From Microbacterium sp. nov. GSS16 (GTDB lineage: Bacteria; Actinomycetota; Actinomycetes; Actinomycetales; Microbacteriaceae): DNA of 64,000 nucleotides. The position numbers and the translations under genes were made by a program. The notes beneath the pieces are model-generated. The model was given only the letters and a program-made list of their open reading frames with translations, ran no database searches and had not been told where the DNA came from. This document shows, piece after piece, positions 1 to 8,661 of this stretch. Where the stretch lies: positions 1,488,001 through 1,552,000 of the forward strand of contig NZ_CP116338.1 in assembly GCF_028198145.1 (NCBI RefSeq). The letters are read 5' to 3'. Within the stretch, counting starts at the first letter, position 1. Each line of letters opens with the position of its first letter.

Positions 1-757
1 CGGCGCCGTCGTCGGACTGCCGGTCGTACATCGCGTAGTGCTCGATAAGGTTCAGGGTCACCTCGGGTGTAAGCAGGCCCTGAACGCTCATCTGCACGCG
101 CGCCCAGCCCTCGATGGTCGCCGGCACGTCAGCCGAGCCCCACCGCTGCCAGTGATCCAACGGCGTGCGGACACCGGCGTACCTGAAGTCTTTGCCCTCC
201 GTGGCGAAGGAGAGCAGGTTGGGAGTGAAGAACGCAGGCTGGTGCACTTCGTAGGAGGTGTAGATGTCCTTGGCGCCGTCCTTCCAGCTCTTCACCAACG
301 ACACCGGCGTCTTGGTCTCACCGACGACGACCGGGATGCCGTTGATCCACAGCACCAGGTCGAACCGCGCGCCCTGATAGGTCACTTCGTCCGAGACCAG
401 CAGGGTGTTCTCGCCGGGGTTGTCGAAGTCCAGCAGCCGGAACGGCTCGTCATGGTTGGTGTCCGGCATCAGCACCGTCCCGCCGCCGCGCAGCAGGTGC
501 GTGAACTCTTCGTTGGCGGTCATGAGTCCCTCGGCCGCCGCGCTCAGGGCCACCTGCCTGACCTTCGCCAGCACGGCGTCGGTTCTGCCCACAAGGGCCG
601 GGTTCAGCCGCTCGATCGCGTCGCGGAGGTCACTCTCGATGAAGACCTGCTGCGTCGTGCGCGGGAGGTCTTTGCCCTCCACGTGCGCCCATCCGGCATC
701 GACCAGCAGCTCGACGAGCGCTTTCTGCACAGTGCCCTTTTCGGTGTACCCGGTCAT
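1..757 (-). CDS. hsdR: Type I restriction endonuclease subunit R (HsdR), N-terminal part, runs off the window
   Basis: The motor and nuclease subunit of a type I R-M complex; only the first ~252 residues are inside the window. The translation carries the family's N-terminal PD-(D/E)xK nuclease fold: an Asp in FDLVLWINGIP, then GETKTP as the ExK motif, then a KSWKDGAKD segment. The helicase domains would lie beyond base 1. The ATG (755-757) overlaps the hsdS stop as ATGA, so the genes are translationally coupled in the order hsdM-hsdS-hsdR. Nothing in the visible part is broken. Sure of the family; completeness cannot be judged. Confidence 0.93.
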   Translation of the reverse strand, partial: MTGYTEKGTVQKALVELLVDAGWAHVEGKDLPRTTQQVFIESDLRDAIERLNPALVGRTDAVLAKVRQVALSAAAEGLMTANEEFTHLLRGGGTVLMPDTNHDEPFRLLDFDNPGENTLLVSDEVTYQGARFDLVLWINGIPVVVGETKTPVSLVKSWKDGAKDIYTSYEVHQPAFFTPNLLSFATEGKDFRYAGVRTPLDHWQRWGSADVPATIEGWARVQMSVQGLLTPEVTLNLIEHYAMYDRQSDDGA

Positions 758-1950
758 GCTGCTGCGCCCTTGTCGTCTTCGTCGTCGAGGTTCAGGAGAT
801 GGTCGTAGCTCTCAGGGATCTCATGCTCTCCGGAGAGCAGCACGGTGAGCAGGTTGCTGCGCAGCGTGCGGAGTGCTTCGGCAGTGGCGTGGGCTGTCGC
901 AACGTGCTCCCACTGCGAATCCAATAGTCGAAGCGACGTCTCCTGAGCAGTGAGCCCCGGCATAGGTACGGCGATTGCTTCGAGCTGGTCCGCGTTGAGA
1001 CGCATGCGTCGGAGAACAGACCCCTTCAGACGCTGCTGCATCAGCGACCATAACCCCGGCCATCGACAGTAGTGACGAAGCAGATCGGGAAGCAGTCTGG
1101 AGCTATCGACCTCGAAAACAGGGAACTCGCTACTGACGAATCCACCATCTTCGTTCTGAGTGGAAACCGAGATGGGCCCCTCCCAGGCGGTCAACTTCCG
1201 ATACACGAGCTGGTTCTCTCTGACGCGCGTGAGGGTCGAGTAACCGATGTTCTCACCCGCTTCGACGCCGCGGTCTATGAATCCCTCGCCGGATCGAAGC
1301 ACCCCCACTAGCCGATAGGTTGCATCGGGCTCGACTCGCGTTCGATCTTCAGAGCGCGATAGAGCTGCTCCGAGAGGAGCGAAACTCGCGCCCGAGGTGA
1401 ACTCCGCAGTCAGATGCGCCATGTACGAAGATCGTCCGGCGGTCGCTTCCGCCTCAGCAGCAGCGATCGCGGTGTCGACAGATGTCATCAGATCCACGAT
1501 CCGGTACTGCTCTGACAGTGGGGGGAGAGCTATAGGGAGGGCAACCATAGCCGTCGCGCTGGTGCGAGGCATCTTGGTGCCCTTGGAAGACCTATTCGCG
1601 AAGTCGATGGACTCCTTCGACCGCAGGACGAGGGAGAGGAAGGCCTTGCTGATGCCGGTATCGAGCTTCGGCCTCCACACCAGTACCTCCGTGCTGCACA
1701 CTGCGGTCTCATGCGCTACAGCGACCTTGTTGAGATAAGGCCTCAGCTTGCTGAACAAAACGTCACCCGGTTGAACCAGGATCCCAGAGCCACTCATGTC
1801 GCTTGAAAGGGCACTCCTCACGATCGCAGGCGATCCGCTGTCGAAGTGTTCAAGGCCGATGTACGGCAACGTCACACTCGAGAGAGGTACCGCAGTCGAG
1901 GAGACGGCCGCTACATCCCCCAGCCGAGCCTCCCGCCACCCCTCACGCAT
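754..1950 (-). CDS. hsdS: Type I R-M specificity subunit S (HsdS)
   Basis: A 398-residue DNA-recognition subunit. The start MREGWREARLGDVA is typical of HsdS. Two target-recognition domains (about residues 1-150 and 190-340) each end in a conserved helical spacer: PLSEQYRIVDLMTSVDTAI, then the region around LTAQETSLRLLDSQWEH. The usual two-TRD length suggests it recognises a bipartite sequence, which cannot be read from the protein by eye. The start overlaps the hsdM stop by 8 bp. An upstream extension in the same frame is low-complexity shadow of hsdM and was not used. Confidence 0.93.
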   Translation of the reverse strand: MREGWREARLGDVAAVSSTAVPLSSVTLPYIGLEHFDSGSPAIVRSALSSDMSGSGILVQPGDVLFSKLRPYLNKVAVAHETAVCSTEVLVWRPKLDTGISKAFLSLVLRSKESIDFANRSSKGTKMPRTSATAMVALPIALPPLSEQYRIVDLMTSVDTAIAAAEAEATAGRSSYMAHLTAEFTSGASFAPLGAALSRSEDRTRVEPDATYRLVGVLRSGEGFIDRGVEAGENIGYSTLTRVRENQLVYRKLTAWEGPISVSTQNEDGGFVSSEFPVFEVDSSRLLPDLLRHYCRWPGLWSLMQQRLKGSVLRRMRLNADQLEAIAVPMPGLTAQETSLRLLDSQWEHVATAHATAEALRTLRSNLLTVLLSGEHEIPESYDHLLNLDDEDDKGAAA

Positions 1951-3469
1951 CGAACCCTGCCTCCCGCAGCCGCAGGTCCAGCGCCGCCCGGGCGGCATCC
2001 ATGCGCTCCTGCGCCTCGCGCAACGATGCGAGCGCAGCGTCGACGTCTGCTTCGGCCTTGGTCTCGGTCTGGATGTACCGTCCGATGTTGAGGTCGTAGT
2101 CCTGCTCGCGGATCCTCTCGCGGTGTACGAGAGAGAGCGAGAGCCCGCCGTCACCGTCGATGTCCTCGCCCCGCTTGTAGGCAGCGTCGATGGCGTCGAC
2201 GTCGTCGTCGCTGAGGGTGTTCTGGTTCTTGCCGGCCTTGAAGCGGGCACGGGCGTCGATGAACATCACGTGCTCGCGGCGCTCGGCGCTCTTGTCTGAT
2301 CGGAAGATCAGCAGGCTGACCGGGATCGAGGTCGAGTAGAACAGGTTGTTCGGCAGGCCGATCACGGCCTCGAGCTTGTCGTTCTCGACGACCCACTTGC
2401 GCATCTCCGCCTCGCGGCCGCCGCGGAACAGCACGCCGTGCGGCATGACCACCCCGACGCGACCGTCGCGCTCGTCCATCACGGAGAGCATGTGCTGGAT
2501 CCACGCCCAGTCGCCGTTCCTCGCCGGCGGGACGATGCCTCCCAGGGCGCGCTTGTGCGGGTCTTTCGCCCAGGTGGATGCCGGCCAGTTGTCCAGCGAG
2601 AACGGGGGGTTGGCGATCACCACGTTGAACTTCCGCAGGCGTCCTGCTTCGTCCAGCAGCTTCGGCTCCCGGAACGTGTCGCCGCGCTTGATCTCAAAGT
2701 CCTCCACACCGTGCAGGTAGAGGTTCATCCGGGCGATGCCGGCGGTAGTGAGGTTGTACTCCTGGCCGTAGAGGAACAGCGACCGCGGGTTGCCGCCGGA
2801 GAGCTTCACCGCCTCGACCGTCTCCACGAGCATGCCCGCGGAGCCACAGGCCGGATCACACACGGAGTCGCCGGCCTGCGGGTCGAGGATCTTCACCAGC
2901 AGGTGCACCACCGGCCGCGGGGTGAAGAACTCGCCCGCCTTCTTGCCCGACGCCTCTGCGAACTCCCGCAGCAGGTACTCGTACGCCGAGCCCAGCATGT
3001 CGCCGGAGACGTGAGCAGGATCGAGGGTGAGCTTGTCGAAGACCGCCATCAGCGCCCGAAGAGCAGCCTGCGGGATCCGCTCCGTGTTGGCCCAGTTCAC
3101 ATCTCCGAAGACGCCGGCGAGCTTGCCGGGGTTCGCCTCCTGGATCGCGACGAGCGCCTTGTTCAGGGCTTGCCCGGAGTTCTTCGTGACCTCGAAGGTC
3201 TCATCCCAGTGCGCACTGTCGGGGATCAGGAAGGTCTGGTACTCGTCGTCCTCCTGCTGCTGAGACCAGTCCTCACCCAGGTCCTCAACCGCCTGCTCGT
3301 GGTGGTAGTCGTAGACGTCGCTGATCCACTTGTAGAACAGCACCGGGAACACGTACGCCTTGAAGTCGCCGGGATCGACCGGGCCACGAAGCGCGTTCGC
3401 AGCACCCCACAGGGCCTGCTCGAGCTCTCGCTGCGTCAAGTGGTCGGGGTTCGCGGGTGCAAGCGTCAT
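1943..3469 (-). CDS. hsdM: Type I R-M methyltransferase subunit M (HsdM)
   Basis: N6-adenine methyltransferase of 508 residues. It has an N-terminal helical HsdM_N domain (QRELEQALWGAANALRG...KWISDVYDY), the linker GEFFTPRPVVHLLV, the SAM-binding motif DPACGSAGM and the catalytic NPPF (VVIANPPFSLDNW). The ATG at 3467-3469 has an AAGGAG ribosome site just upstream. It is the first gene of the operon and the promoter probably lies in 3480-3713. The plus strand there encodes an orphan tail (IYIDGSVKTTGMLNVLRIDDDGS, ending at 3647) that could be a gene remnant, but I cannot assign it. Confidence 0.96.
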   Translation of the reverse strand: MTLAPANPDHLTQRELEQALWGAANALRGPVDPGDFKAYVFPVLFYKWISDVYDYHHEQAVEDLGEDWSQQQEDDEYQTFLIPDSAHWDETFEVTKNSGQALNKALVAIQEANPGKLAGVFGDVNWANTERIPQAALRALMAVFDKLTLDPAHVSGDMLGSAYEYLLREFAEASGKKAGEFFTPRPVVHLLVKILDPQAGDSVCDPACGSAGMLVETVEAVKLSGGNPRSLFLYGQEYNLTTAGIARMNLYLHGVEDFEIKRGDTFREPKLLDEAGRLRKFNVVIANPPFSLDNWPASTWAKDPHKRALGGIVPPARNGDWAWIQHMLSVMDERDGRVGVVMPHGVLFRGGREAEMRKWVVENDKLEAVIGLPNNLFYSTSIPVSLLIFRSDKSAERREHVMFIDARARFKAGKNQNTLSDDDVDAIDAAYKRGEDIDGDGGLSLSLVHRERIREQDYDLNIGRYIQTETKAEADVDAALASLREAQERMDAARAALDLRLREAGFDA

Positions 3470-3713
3470 CGGTACTCCTTGTAACGTGCGTCGGCGATCC
3501 CGAGAAGGCGCACGTGTTCCTACCGTATCGGCGCGTCTGACATCCCGTACGAGGCCCTGCACCGGCGTTCAGGACATCTACATCGACGGCAGCGTCAAAA
3601 CCACGGGCATGCTGAACGTGCTGCGCATCGACGACGACGGCTCATGATCGGAGCGCTCGGTGGGACTCAGCTTCCGTGCATCGTGACGCCACATCACCGT
3701 CAGTGTCGCAGCG

Positions 3714-4289
3714 TCAGCTCGGAACGATGACGACTTCCATCTGAGCCGGGTCGCGTTGTTCGTCAGCCCACGCCCGCGCTTGAGCTGCGACTTCCTCTGC
3801 GCTGCCTCCGTTAAACCCCGGGAAGCTCGTTGCCGCGGAGCTTGCCATCCAGGCAGTGAGCGGCTCGCCGTCCTTCGTGGACGCGGACATGTAGCGCACC
3901 ACGATGAGAGTCTTGCCCGTCTTCGCAGATGCCTCGTCAGTCTTCCGGAAGAACGCGCCGAGGTCGGAGCTGTCGGATTCCCCGATTGACGCAACGACCT
4001 CCTGCATGACCGGCTCGGGTAGCGACTTCTTCACGTCCAGAACGATGAACGATCCGTCGTTCATTTCGTACGGGCGAAGCGTGCCGCGCATCCCGTTCAG
4101 TTTCCTGGCTTGAGCAGGTGTCAGCGGCGCGCCAACCTGGAGGCCCTGAAGCTTCAAGGGTTCCACGATCGGAGTCAGGGTGGGTGACGGCGACTGCTCT
4201 ACCTGAGCGTCACCAACCTGCGGGGCACACCCAGCGAGAAACAGGACCGCAACAACCGCTGCGAGGACGAGACGTGAGGGCGCAGGCAT
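3714..4289 (-). CDS. Putative lipoprotein
   Basis: 191 residues with a signal peptide and the lipobox LFLAGC near residues 16-21, so probably a membrane-anchored secreted protein. The rest is soluble and rich in Ala/Glu (QGLQVGAPLTPAQARKLNGMRG...IVLDVKKSLPEPVMQEVVASIG). I recognise no enzymatic motif. It lies downstream of and codirectional with the membrane protein gene at 4413-4850; both small envelope proteins may be host genes. Confidence 0.75.
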   Translation of the reverse strand: MPAPSRLVLAAVVAVLFLAGCAPQVGDAQVEQSPSPTLTPIVEPLKLQGLQVGAPLTPAQARKLNGMRGTLRPYEMNDGSFIVLDVKKSLPEPVMQEVVASIGESDSSDLGAFFRKTDEASAKTGKTLIVVRYMSASTKDGEPLTAWMASSAATSFPGFNGGSAEEVAAQARAWADEQRDPAQMEVVIVPS

Positions 4290-4412
4290 AGCTGGAGCAT
4301 AGTGGCCAGGCCGACCGAGTCGAGCAGAGGTGATAGAGACTGCGGGCGTGGTCGTGGCACAGCGCGTTCAACACGAGACCCTGACGCACTACTGGCCACG
4401 GCCATGCTCGGC

Positions 4413-4850
4413 TTACGGCACCCACTCGCTGGACGTGTAGTCGGCGGTGATCTTCAGGGCGCCGGCTGCCGGCTCCGCCCAAAGCCACACCGTGCGCGGA
4501 TCCCACAGGTTGCCCGGGACAGACAGCTGCGGCGTCGCACCCATCTGCGTAGCGAGTTCCTCGGCGGACTGACCTTCGGGCGGCCGCACGAGAAACACCA
4601 CAGAGCACCCGCCGCTCCCGCACCCAACCGTCTCGTTGAGTACCGCGGCTCCATCAGGCAGCGGCACGGACGACAAAGGCGGCACATCACCTTCGTCCGC
4701 CCACATGAACAGCCATCCCACGCGCGCGACGTAGAACAACGCGAACAGCACCGCCGCGACGATGAGAATGCTCCGCGCCGTGCGACGGCGGCTGGCGCGC
4801 GCCGTCTGCGCATCCCACGCGTCCCGGTCGAAGGACGGGGAGGCTTCCAT
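4413..4850 (-). CDS. Small single-pass membrane protein, unknown function
   Basis: 145 residues: a charged N-terminus, one transmembrane segment at about residues 27-47 (ARSILIVAAVLFALFYVARVGW without the flanks), then a ~95-residue extracytoplasmic part with GCGSGGCSVV, a possible disulfide pair. No family recognised. A second reading frame on the same strand overlaps but has a less protein-like composition. It may be co-transcribed with the lipoprotein gene downstream. Confidence 0.65.
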   Translation of the reverse strand: MEASPSFDRDAWDAQTARASRRRTARSILIVAAVLFALFYVARVGWLFMWADEGDVPPLSSVPLPDGAAVLNETVGCGSGGCSVVFLVRPPEGQSAEELATQMGATPQLSVPGNLWDPRTVWLWAEPAAGALKITADYTSSEWVP

Positions 4851-4973
4851 GGACAGAGCCTATCCGTCGCGCTCACGCGCTAGATCGACGCGCCTACGCT
4901 CGACTCTGCTTATCCCGCACAGTCAGTGGCACCGGATAGGTTCGACCTACCGAGCAGAACGGGAGCACGCATC

Positions 4974-5342
4974 GTGACTGAACACGAAGCAGAATCGACG
5001 ATGGTCTCCGATCCGCGAGAGCTGGTGCACACTCTCACCGAGGCCCTAGGCCCGACACTGGTGGCCGCACTCGCGGGTGCGAAGAACTCCCACACGGCAG
5101 AGTCCTGGGCATCGGAGAACGGCCCCCAACCGTGGCCGTGGGCCGCCGAGCGGATCCGCTTCGCCGCCGAGCAGTGGCGCAGGATCTCGAGTATTGAGGA
5201 TCCGGACACCGCCCGCGCCTGGTTCGTCGGTGCGAATCCCTGGTTACAGGACGATACCCCTGTCAACGCGATCCGCGAGGGACGCTTCACTGACATCTCC
5301 CACGCGATTCAGGCGCTCGTCGACGACTCGTTCAGCGGCTGA
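4974..5342 (+). CDS. MbcA/DUF2384-like antitoxin-type protein
   Basis: About 122 residues from a GTG start preceded by a GGGAG ribosome site. The C-terminal pattern ARAWFVGANPWLQDDTPVNAIREG is the hallmark of the MbcA/ParS/Xre antitoxin family (DUF2384 toxin-binding region), where the W-F/L-NP-L...P...REG segment contacts a RES toxin. It is followed by a second protein of the same pattern and then by the start of a RES toxin. The assignment rests on pattern recognition; toxin binding is inferred. Confidence 0.7.
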   Translation: MTEHEAESTMVSDPRELVHTLTEALGPTLVAALAGAKNSHTAESWASENGPQPWPWAAERIRFAAEQWRRISSIEDPDTARAWFVGANPWLQDDTPVNAIREGRFTDISHAIQALVDDSFSG

Positions 5343-5375
5343 GGGGCACCGCCATAGCTGCATTTTTGGATGCAT

Positions 5376-5412
5376 TTCTACCGTATCTTTACAGCGCATT
5401 TCGACGGTAGAA
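5376..5412. promoter_or_regulatory. Inverted repeat upstream of second antitoxin gene
   Basis: TTCTACCGT (5376-5384) and ACGGTAGAA (5404-5412) form a perfect 9-bp inverted repeat with a 19-bp spacer ending 7 bp before the next start codon. Three GCATTT copies lie in the same stretch. This is the place and shape expected for an autoregulatory antitoxin operator; that role is inferred. Confidence 0.5.
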
Positions 5413-5419
5413 TCGAGTC

Positions 5420-5818
5420 ATGAGCACCACGATCACCTCCGACCAGCGACCCCCCCTGCGGGCCTACGAAGACTCGATCAGGCTTCCCTTCGCTGAGCTG
5501 ATCGTGCAACTGCGGGAGATGATCGGCGTCCGGCTGGTGGCGTACATCGGAGGCGTCAAGGCAGCACGCTCGGTCACGTCGTGGGCGGACGGCGCAGGTG
5601 AGCCTGGAGAGGTAGACCGCGAGCGGCTGCGCCACGCGTTCTACGCAGCAGCTCTCCTGCGCGAGCGGTACGACACCTCCACGGTCCAGTCCTGGTTCAA
5701 GGGCATGAACCCGGCCCTGAACGACCAGGCTCCGGCCCAGCTGTTGCGTGAGGGCGATCCTCTCAGAGATGCCCGCGAAGTCATCGCCGCGGCGAAGTCG
5801 TTCGCGTACATCGGATGA
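5420..5818 (+). CDS. MbcA/DUF2384-like antitoxin
   Basis: 132 residues. It shares with its upstream neighbour the C-terminal antitoxin pattern (TVQSWFKGMNPALNDQAPAQLLREGDPLRDAREVIAAAKSF) and a preceding helical region (IVQLREMIGVRLVAYIGGVKAARSVTSWADG). In this family the antitoxin gene directly precedes a RES toxin gene with overlap. Here the stop overlaps the next start as ATGA (5815-5818), so the pair was translationally coupled. The toxin itself is truncated, leaving this antitoxin probably without a partner. Confidence 0.8.
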   Translation: MSTTITSDQRPPLRAYEDSIRLPFAELIVQLREMIGVRLVAYIGGVKAARSVTSWADGAGEPGEVDRERLRHAFYAAALLRERYDTSTVQSWFKGMNPALNDQAPAQLLREGDPLRDAREVIAAAKSFAYIG

Positions 5819-6063
5819 TGTTAGACCGACTCGAGATCGAGGTCGCAGACGGTCTCGGCGACGTCTGGCATGCGGGGCATGAGCCCGACGCGTGGTCGTG
5901 GGTGCCGTGGCAATACGCCGACGACAATGGTCTCTTCGGAGGTCGGTGGGATGAGGCGACGAGCGCCAGCTCGGAGAAGCCGGTCACGCCAGTAGAGTCA
6001 CCACATGACGGAACCCTCCCTGGAGGACCTCGCCGCGGCCGCCGTCGCGACGCTCACTGGTGA
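5815..6063 (+). pseudogene. Truncated RES-domain (MbcT-like) toxin
   Basis: The first ~48 residues (DVWHAGHEP, then WSWVPWQYADDNGLFGGRWDE) match the start of actinobacterial RES-domain toxins, which degrade or modify NAD+. The normal domain is about 150 residues or more; here the frame drifts into unrelated sequence after SSEKP and runs into the GIY-YIG gene that starts at 6005. The catalytic Arg/Glu/Ser set is therefore incomplete and the toxin should be inactive. Family assignment from a short segment is moderate. Confidence 0.6.
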
Positions 6064-6610
6064 GCGCTGGGCGATCACGGATGCCGCGCAGCACGTCCCC
6101 GCACGCCCGGGCCTGTACGCCATCTACGGCGACGAGCAGGCCTGGCACGACCTCCAACTCGAGCCGGCACTCGACCTGCCTCTTTACGTGGGCAAGGCCG
6201 AGGCGAGCCTGGTCTCACGCGATCTGAACGGCCACTTCGCCACGAACCCGAACTCCACGCCGCGCACCGGCGGCTCCACCGTGCGCCGATCGTTCGCAGC
6301 CCTCCTGCGCCAGGCGCTTGATCTGCACGCCGTGCCGCGCAATCTTGCGAAGCCGGAGCGCTTCTCGAACTACGGGCTCGCCGACGGCGGAGACGCGCGC
6401 CTCAATGAGTGGATGCACTCGCGACTCACGCTCGCCATTTGGTCGGCGCCGGCGGGCATGCCCGTCCCGCTGGGCGACGTCGAGACCGCGGTCATCGTGC
6501 GCTTCACGCCGCCGATCAACCTGGACAAGAACCCCGGCAAGCTCGCCCGCCTCTCTGCTGCACGTGCCGCGATGGCCGCAGAGGCTGCCGCATGGGGCCC
6601 TGAGAGCTAG
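6005..6610 (+). CDS. GIY-YIG nuclease-family protein (short form)
   Basis: 201 residues. GLYAIYG and LPLYVGKAE form the GIY-YIG strands, followed by an Arg (VSRDLNGHF) and a C-terminal Glu/Asn region (VETAVIVRFTPPINLDKNPGK) that matches the family's catalytic Glu and metal-site Asn. There is no extra domain. Possible roles are a restriction-type or repair nuclease. Two more GIY-YIG proteins with different architectures follow directly. The start overlaps the end of the broken RES frame. Confidence 0.8.
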   Translation: MTEPSLEDLAAAAVATLTGERWAITDAAQHVPARPGLYAIYGDEQAWHDLQLEPALDLPLYVGKAEASLVSRDLNGHFATNPNSTPRTGGSTVRRSFAALLRQALDLHAVPRNLAKPERFSNYGLADGGDARLNEWMHSRLTLAIWSAPAGMPVPLGDVETAVIVRFTPPINLDKNPGKLARLSAARAAMAAEAAAWGPES

Positions 6611-6616
6611 AGTCTC

Positions 6617-7696
6617 ATGGAACTCGAGATCACCACCACGCCGCGCGAGACGCTCGTGTGGGCACCTTCGGCCGAGCAGGCCGACCAGCTGCGCCGCGAG
6701 CTGACAGATGCCGGCTTCCTCGTCGTCGCCGCCGCCCCGTGGGAGCTCGACCAGCACAAGCTCATCCCCGAAGACGAACACCTCGAGTTCGATCCCGCGC
6801 GCATCTTCAACGTCGAGATCGGCGCTGAGGCCAACGCGGCACTGCAGGCTCTCGTCAACTCCGGGCACTCCCTCGTCTGGCACCGATGGCAGCCGCGACC
6901 GCCGCGGAAGATCTGGGGCGTCGCGGTCTCCATCCGGCGGGCTGGCACGAATACCAGGAGCACGGAGTCCGCCATCCACTTCGGCATCCCCGTGCGCGCG
7001 ACCCGTGGCCTGAGCCTCCGGATGTCCCGCGACACCTACGCCAGGATCAGCAAGCGCTCGTCGCTCTCTCGCTGGACACGGGACATGGATCCCGAACTCT
7101 GGGACAGGGTCGATCAGTTCTATGAGGACGCCGAGCACAGGATCTACACCGACGCCTGGTGCGTGGAGATGCAAGCCCAGGCACTGGCGAACTTCGACCT
7201 CAACATGTCGCACTTCGCGTCGCTCGACCACGGCGAGTTCGATGCTGCTCTGCAGCGCGCTGTGAAGAGCCAGCGCGGCATCGTCGAGGTCACCGACCTC
7301 AGGAAGTGGGACGGCGTCGCCGGGCTCTACATTATGGTGCTCGACGAGTACCGTCAGGCCTACGTCGGTGCGACCAACGAGACCACCGGCATCCTGAAGC
7401 GCATCAAGCAGCACTGGACCGGAACGAAGCCCCTGGACCGGCTCATCTGGGGAGACCCGCAGACCTCGATCATTTCGATCGACAGCTTCCGCGCGCTCGA
7501 CACCACGCGCATCTTCGCGCTGAAGACCGCGCGCTCGTTCGCCGGCGAGAACCCGCTGCTCGAGCAGTTCCCGCCCGAGTTCATGCTCAACCGCGTGCCC
7601 GGCGGCCGCGATGTCACCAAGCTCGCCGCCATCGTAGGCGTCGACAAGGTGATCAGGCGCCGCGAGTTCTCACAGCCTGACGCCCCGACCAGCTGA
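6617..7696 (+). CDS. GIY-YIG-like protein with an N-terminal domain of unknown function
   Basis: 359 residues. The first ~220 are unrecognised (ETLVWAPSAEQADQLRRELTDAGFLVVAAAPWE...). The C-terminal ~130 have a GIY-YIG pattern: GVAGLYIMVLDEYRQAYVGATN, then an Arg/Lys helix (ILKRIKQHW), then ENPLLEQFPPEFMLNRVPGG with the expected Glu and Asn. It starts 6 bp after the previous stop, so the two are probably one transcription unit. Nuclease activity is inferred from motif shape only. Confidence 0.72.
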   Translation: MELEITTTPRETLVWAPSAEQADQLRRELTDAGFLVVAAAPWELDQHKLIPEDEHLEFDPARIFNVEIGAEANAALQALVNSGHSLVWHRWQPRPPRKIWGVAVSIRRAGTNTRSTESAIHFGIPVRATRGLSLRMSRDTYARISKRSSLSRWTRDMDPELWDRVDQFYEDAEHRIYTDAWCVEMQAQALANFDLNMSHFASLDHGEFDAALQRAVKSQRGIVEVTDLRKWDGVAGLYIMVLDEYRQAYVGATNETTGILKRIKQHWTGTKPLDRLIWGDPQTSIISIDSFRALDTTRIFALKTARSFAGENPLLEQFPPEFMLNRVPGGRDVTKLAAIVGVDKVIRRREFSQPDAPTS

Positions 7697-7706
7697 ACCC
7701 CAGCTC

Positions 7707-8564
7707 TCAGTTCCAGTTCATCCCGTGCGCGCGGCTGTCCAGCGCGTTCTTCCAGAACGACTCGCGAGCCAGGATCGTGTCAGCTCGGGTCTTGGGGTCG
7801 AAGATCTCCAGAATCGAGTACTGGAAGTTCTCCACGATGTGCCCATCGCCGAGATCCTTGCGGAGCTGCTCGAGCTCCCGGTTGCCGCCGGTGAGGTTCT
7901 TCAAGTGCGCGTAGCTGAACCAGCGCTGCCACAGCCCATTCGCCTCCCCTGACGCCGACCCGACGTACAGCCGCCCGCAGCTCAGGTCGGTGATGACATA
8001 GACGCCCTTGACGCTGGAGAGCGCGTCCTTCCAGCTGGGCTCGTCGCCGGCGATGATGCGCTGCAGTTCGTGATGCCGCAGCCGGACGTTCTGGTATCCG
8101 GGGAACGTGCCGAGCTTGACGTCGGGTGCGAGCTCGTAGACCTGCGGGGCGAGCCGGCTCTCCTGAAGCCCCACGTAGTGGCGCAGGTACGGAGTACGAC
8201 CGATGGGCCTGTCGAGCTTGATGATCAGGCGCTTGATGTACTCCTCGTGCAGCGGGAGCGGGGCCAGCTCGTACCCCAGGTCGTCGAGGCGATCGGGTTT
8301 GATCTCGGTCACCTCGAACGCGCCGCCGAACATGAAGTACTGCGGCCCATAGGGGTAATACTGCGCGAAGGCCAGCAAGTACCGCGCGCCACCCATGTTG
8401 TTGTTCGTCTGCTTCGTGCGCCAGCGACCAAAATTGAGCCAGCGCTCGTGGTCATCCATGAGGAAATCCCACGCTTCACCGCTGCCATCGCCCGCGCGCA
8501 TGTTGAACTTCACCTTCGTGAGCTGCGGCTGCGGAACGGGAAGGAAATCCTTGAAGGTGATCAA
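7707..8564 (-). CDS. GIY-YIG nuclease-family protein with C-terminal catalytic domain
   Basis: 285 residues, convergent with the previous gene. The C-terminal ~100 residues hold GVYVITDLSCGRLYVGSASG, the Arg helix GLWQRWFSYAHL, the catalytic-type Glu in RESFWKNAL and the final GMNWN. The N-terminal ~180 residues (FKDFLP...WLNFGRWRT...) are the conserved partner region of this subfamily. Members are often annotated simply as GIY-YIG proteins; biochemical function is unknown. Confidence 0.82.
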   Translation of the reverse strand: MITFKDFLPVPQPQLTKVKFNMRAGDGSGEAWDFLMDDHERWLNFGRWRTKQTNNNMGGARYLLAFAQYYPYGPQYFMFGGAFEVTEIKPDRLDDLGYELAPLPLHEEYIKRLIIKLDRPIGRTPYLRHYVGLQESRLAPQVYELAPDVKLGTFPGYQNVRLRHHELQRIIAGDEPSWKDALSSVKGVYVITDLSCGRLYVGSASGEANGLWQRWFSYAHLKNLTGGNRELEQLRKDLGDGHIVENFQYSILEIFDPKTRADTILARESFWKNALDSRAHGMNWN

Positions 8565-8661
8565 GCGGTGCTCCCATCGGTACTGGCGACGAGCGAACGG
8601 ACGCTCTCCCTGGTCACTCTAGGGATACGACCCGGTCTCCCGTCGATGGAAGGATCACACC

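Noticed and set aside
38..808. Long plus-strand frame opposite hsdR/hsdS
   Set aside because: Arg/Val/His-rich shadow of the minus-strand genes; no domain and no ribosome site.
2438..3484. 348-residue plus-strand frame opposite hsdM
   Set aside because: Shadow of a gene with clear methyltransferase motifs; composition typical of antisense GC-rich DNA.
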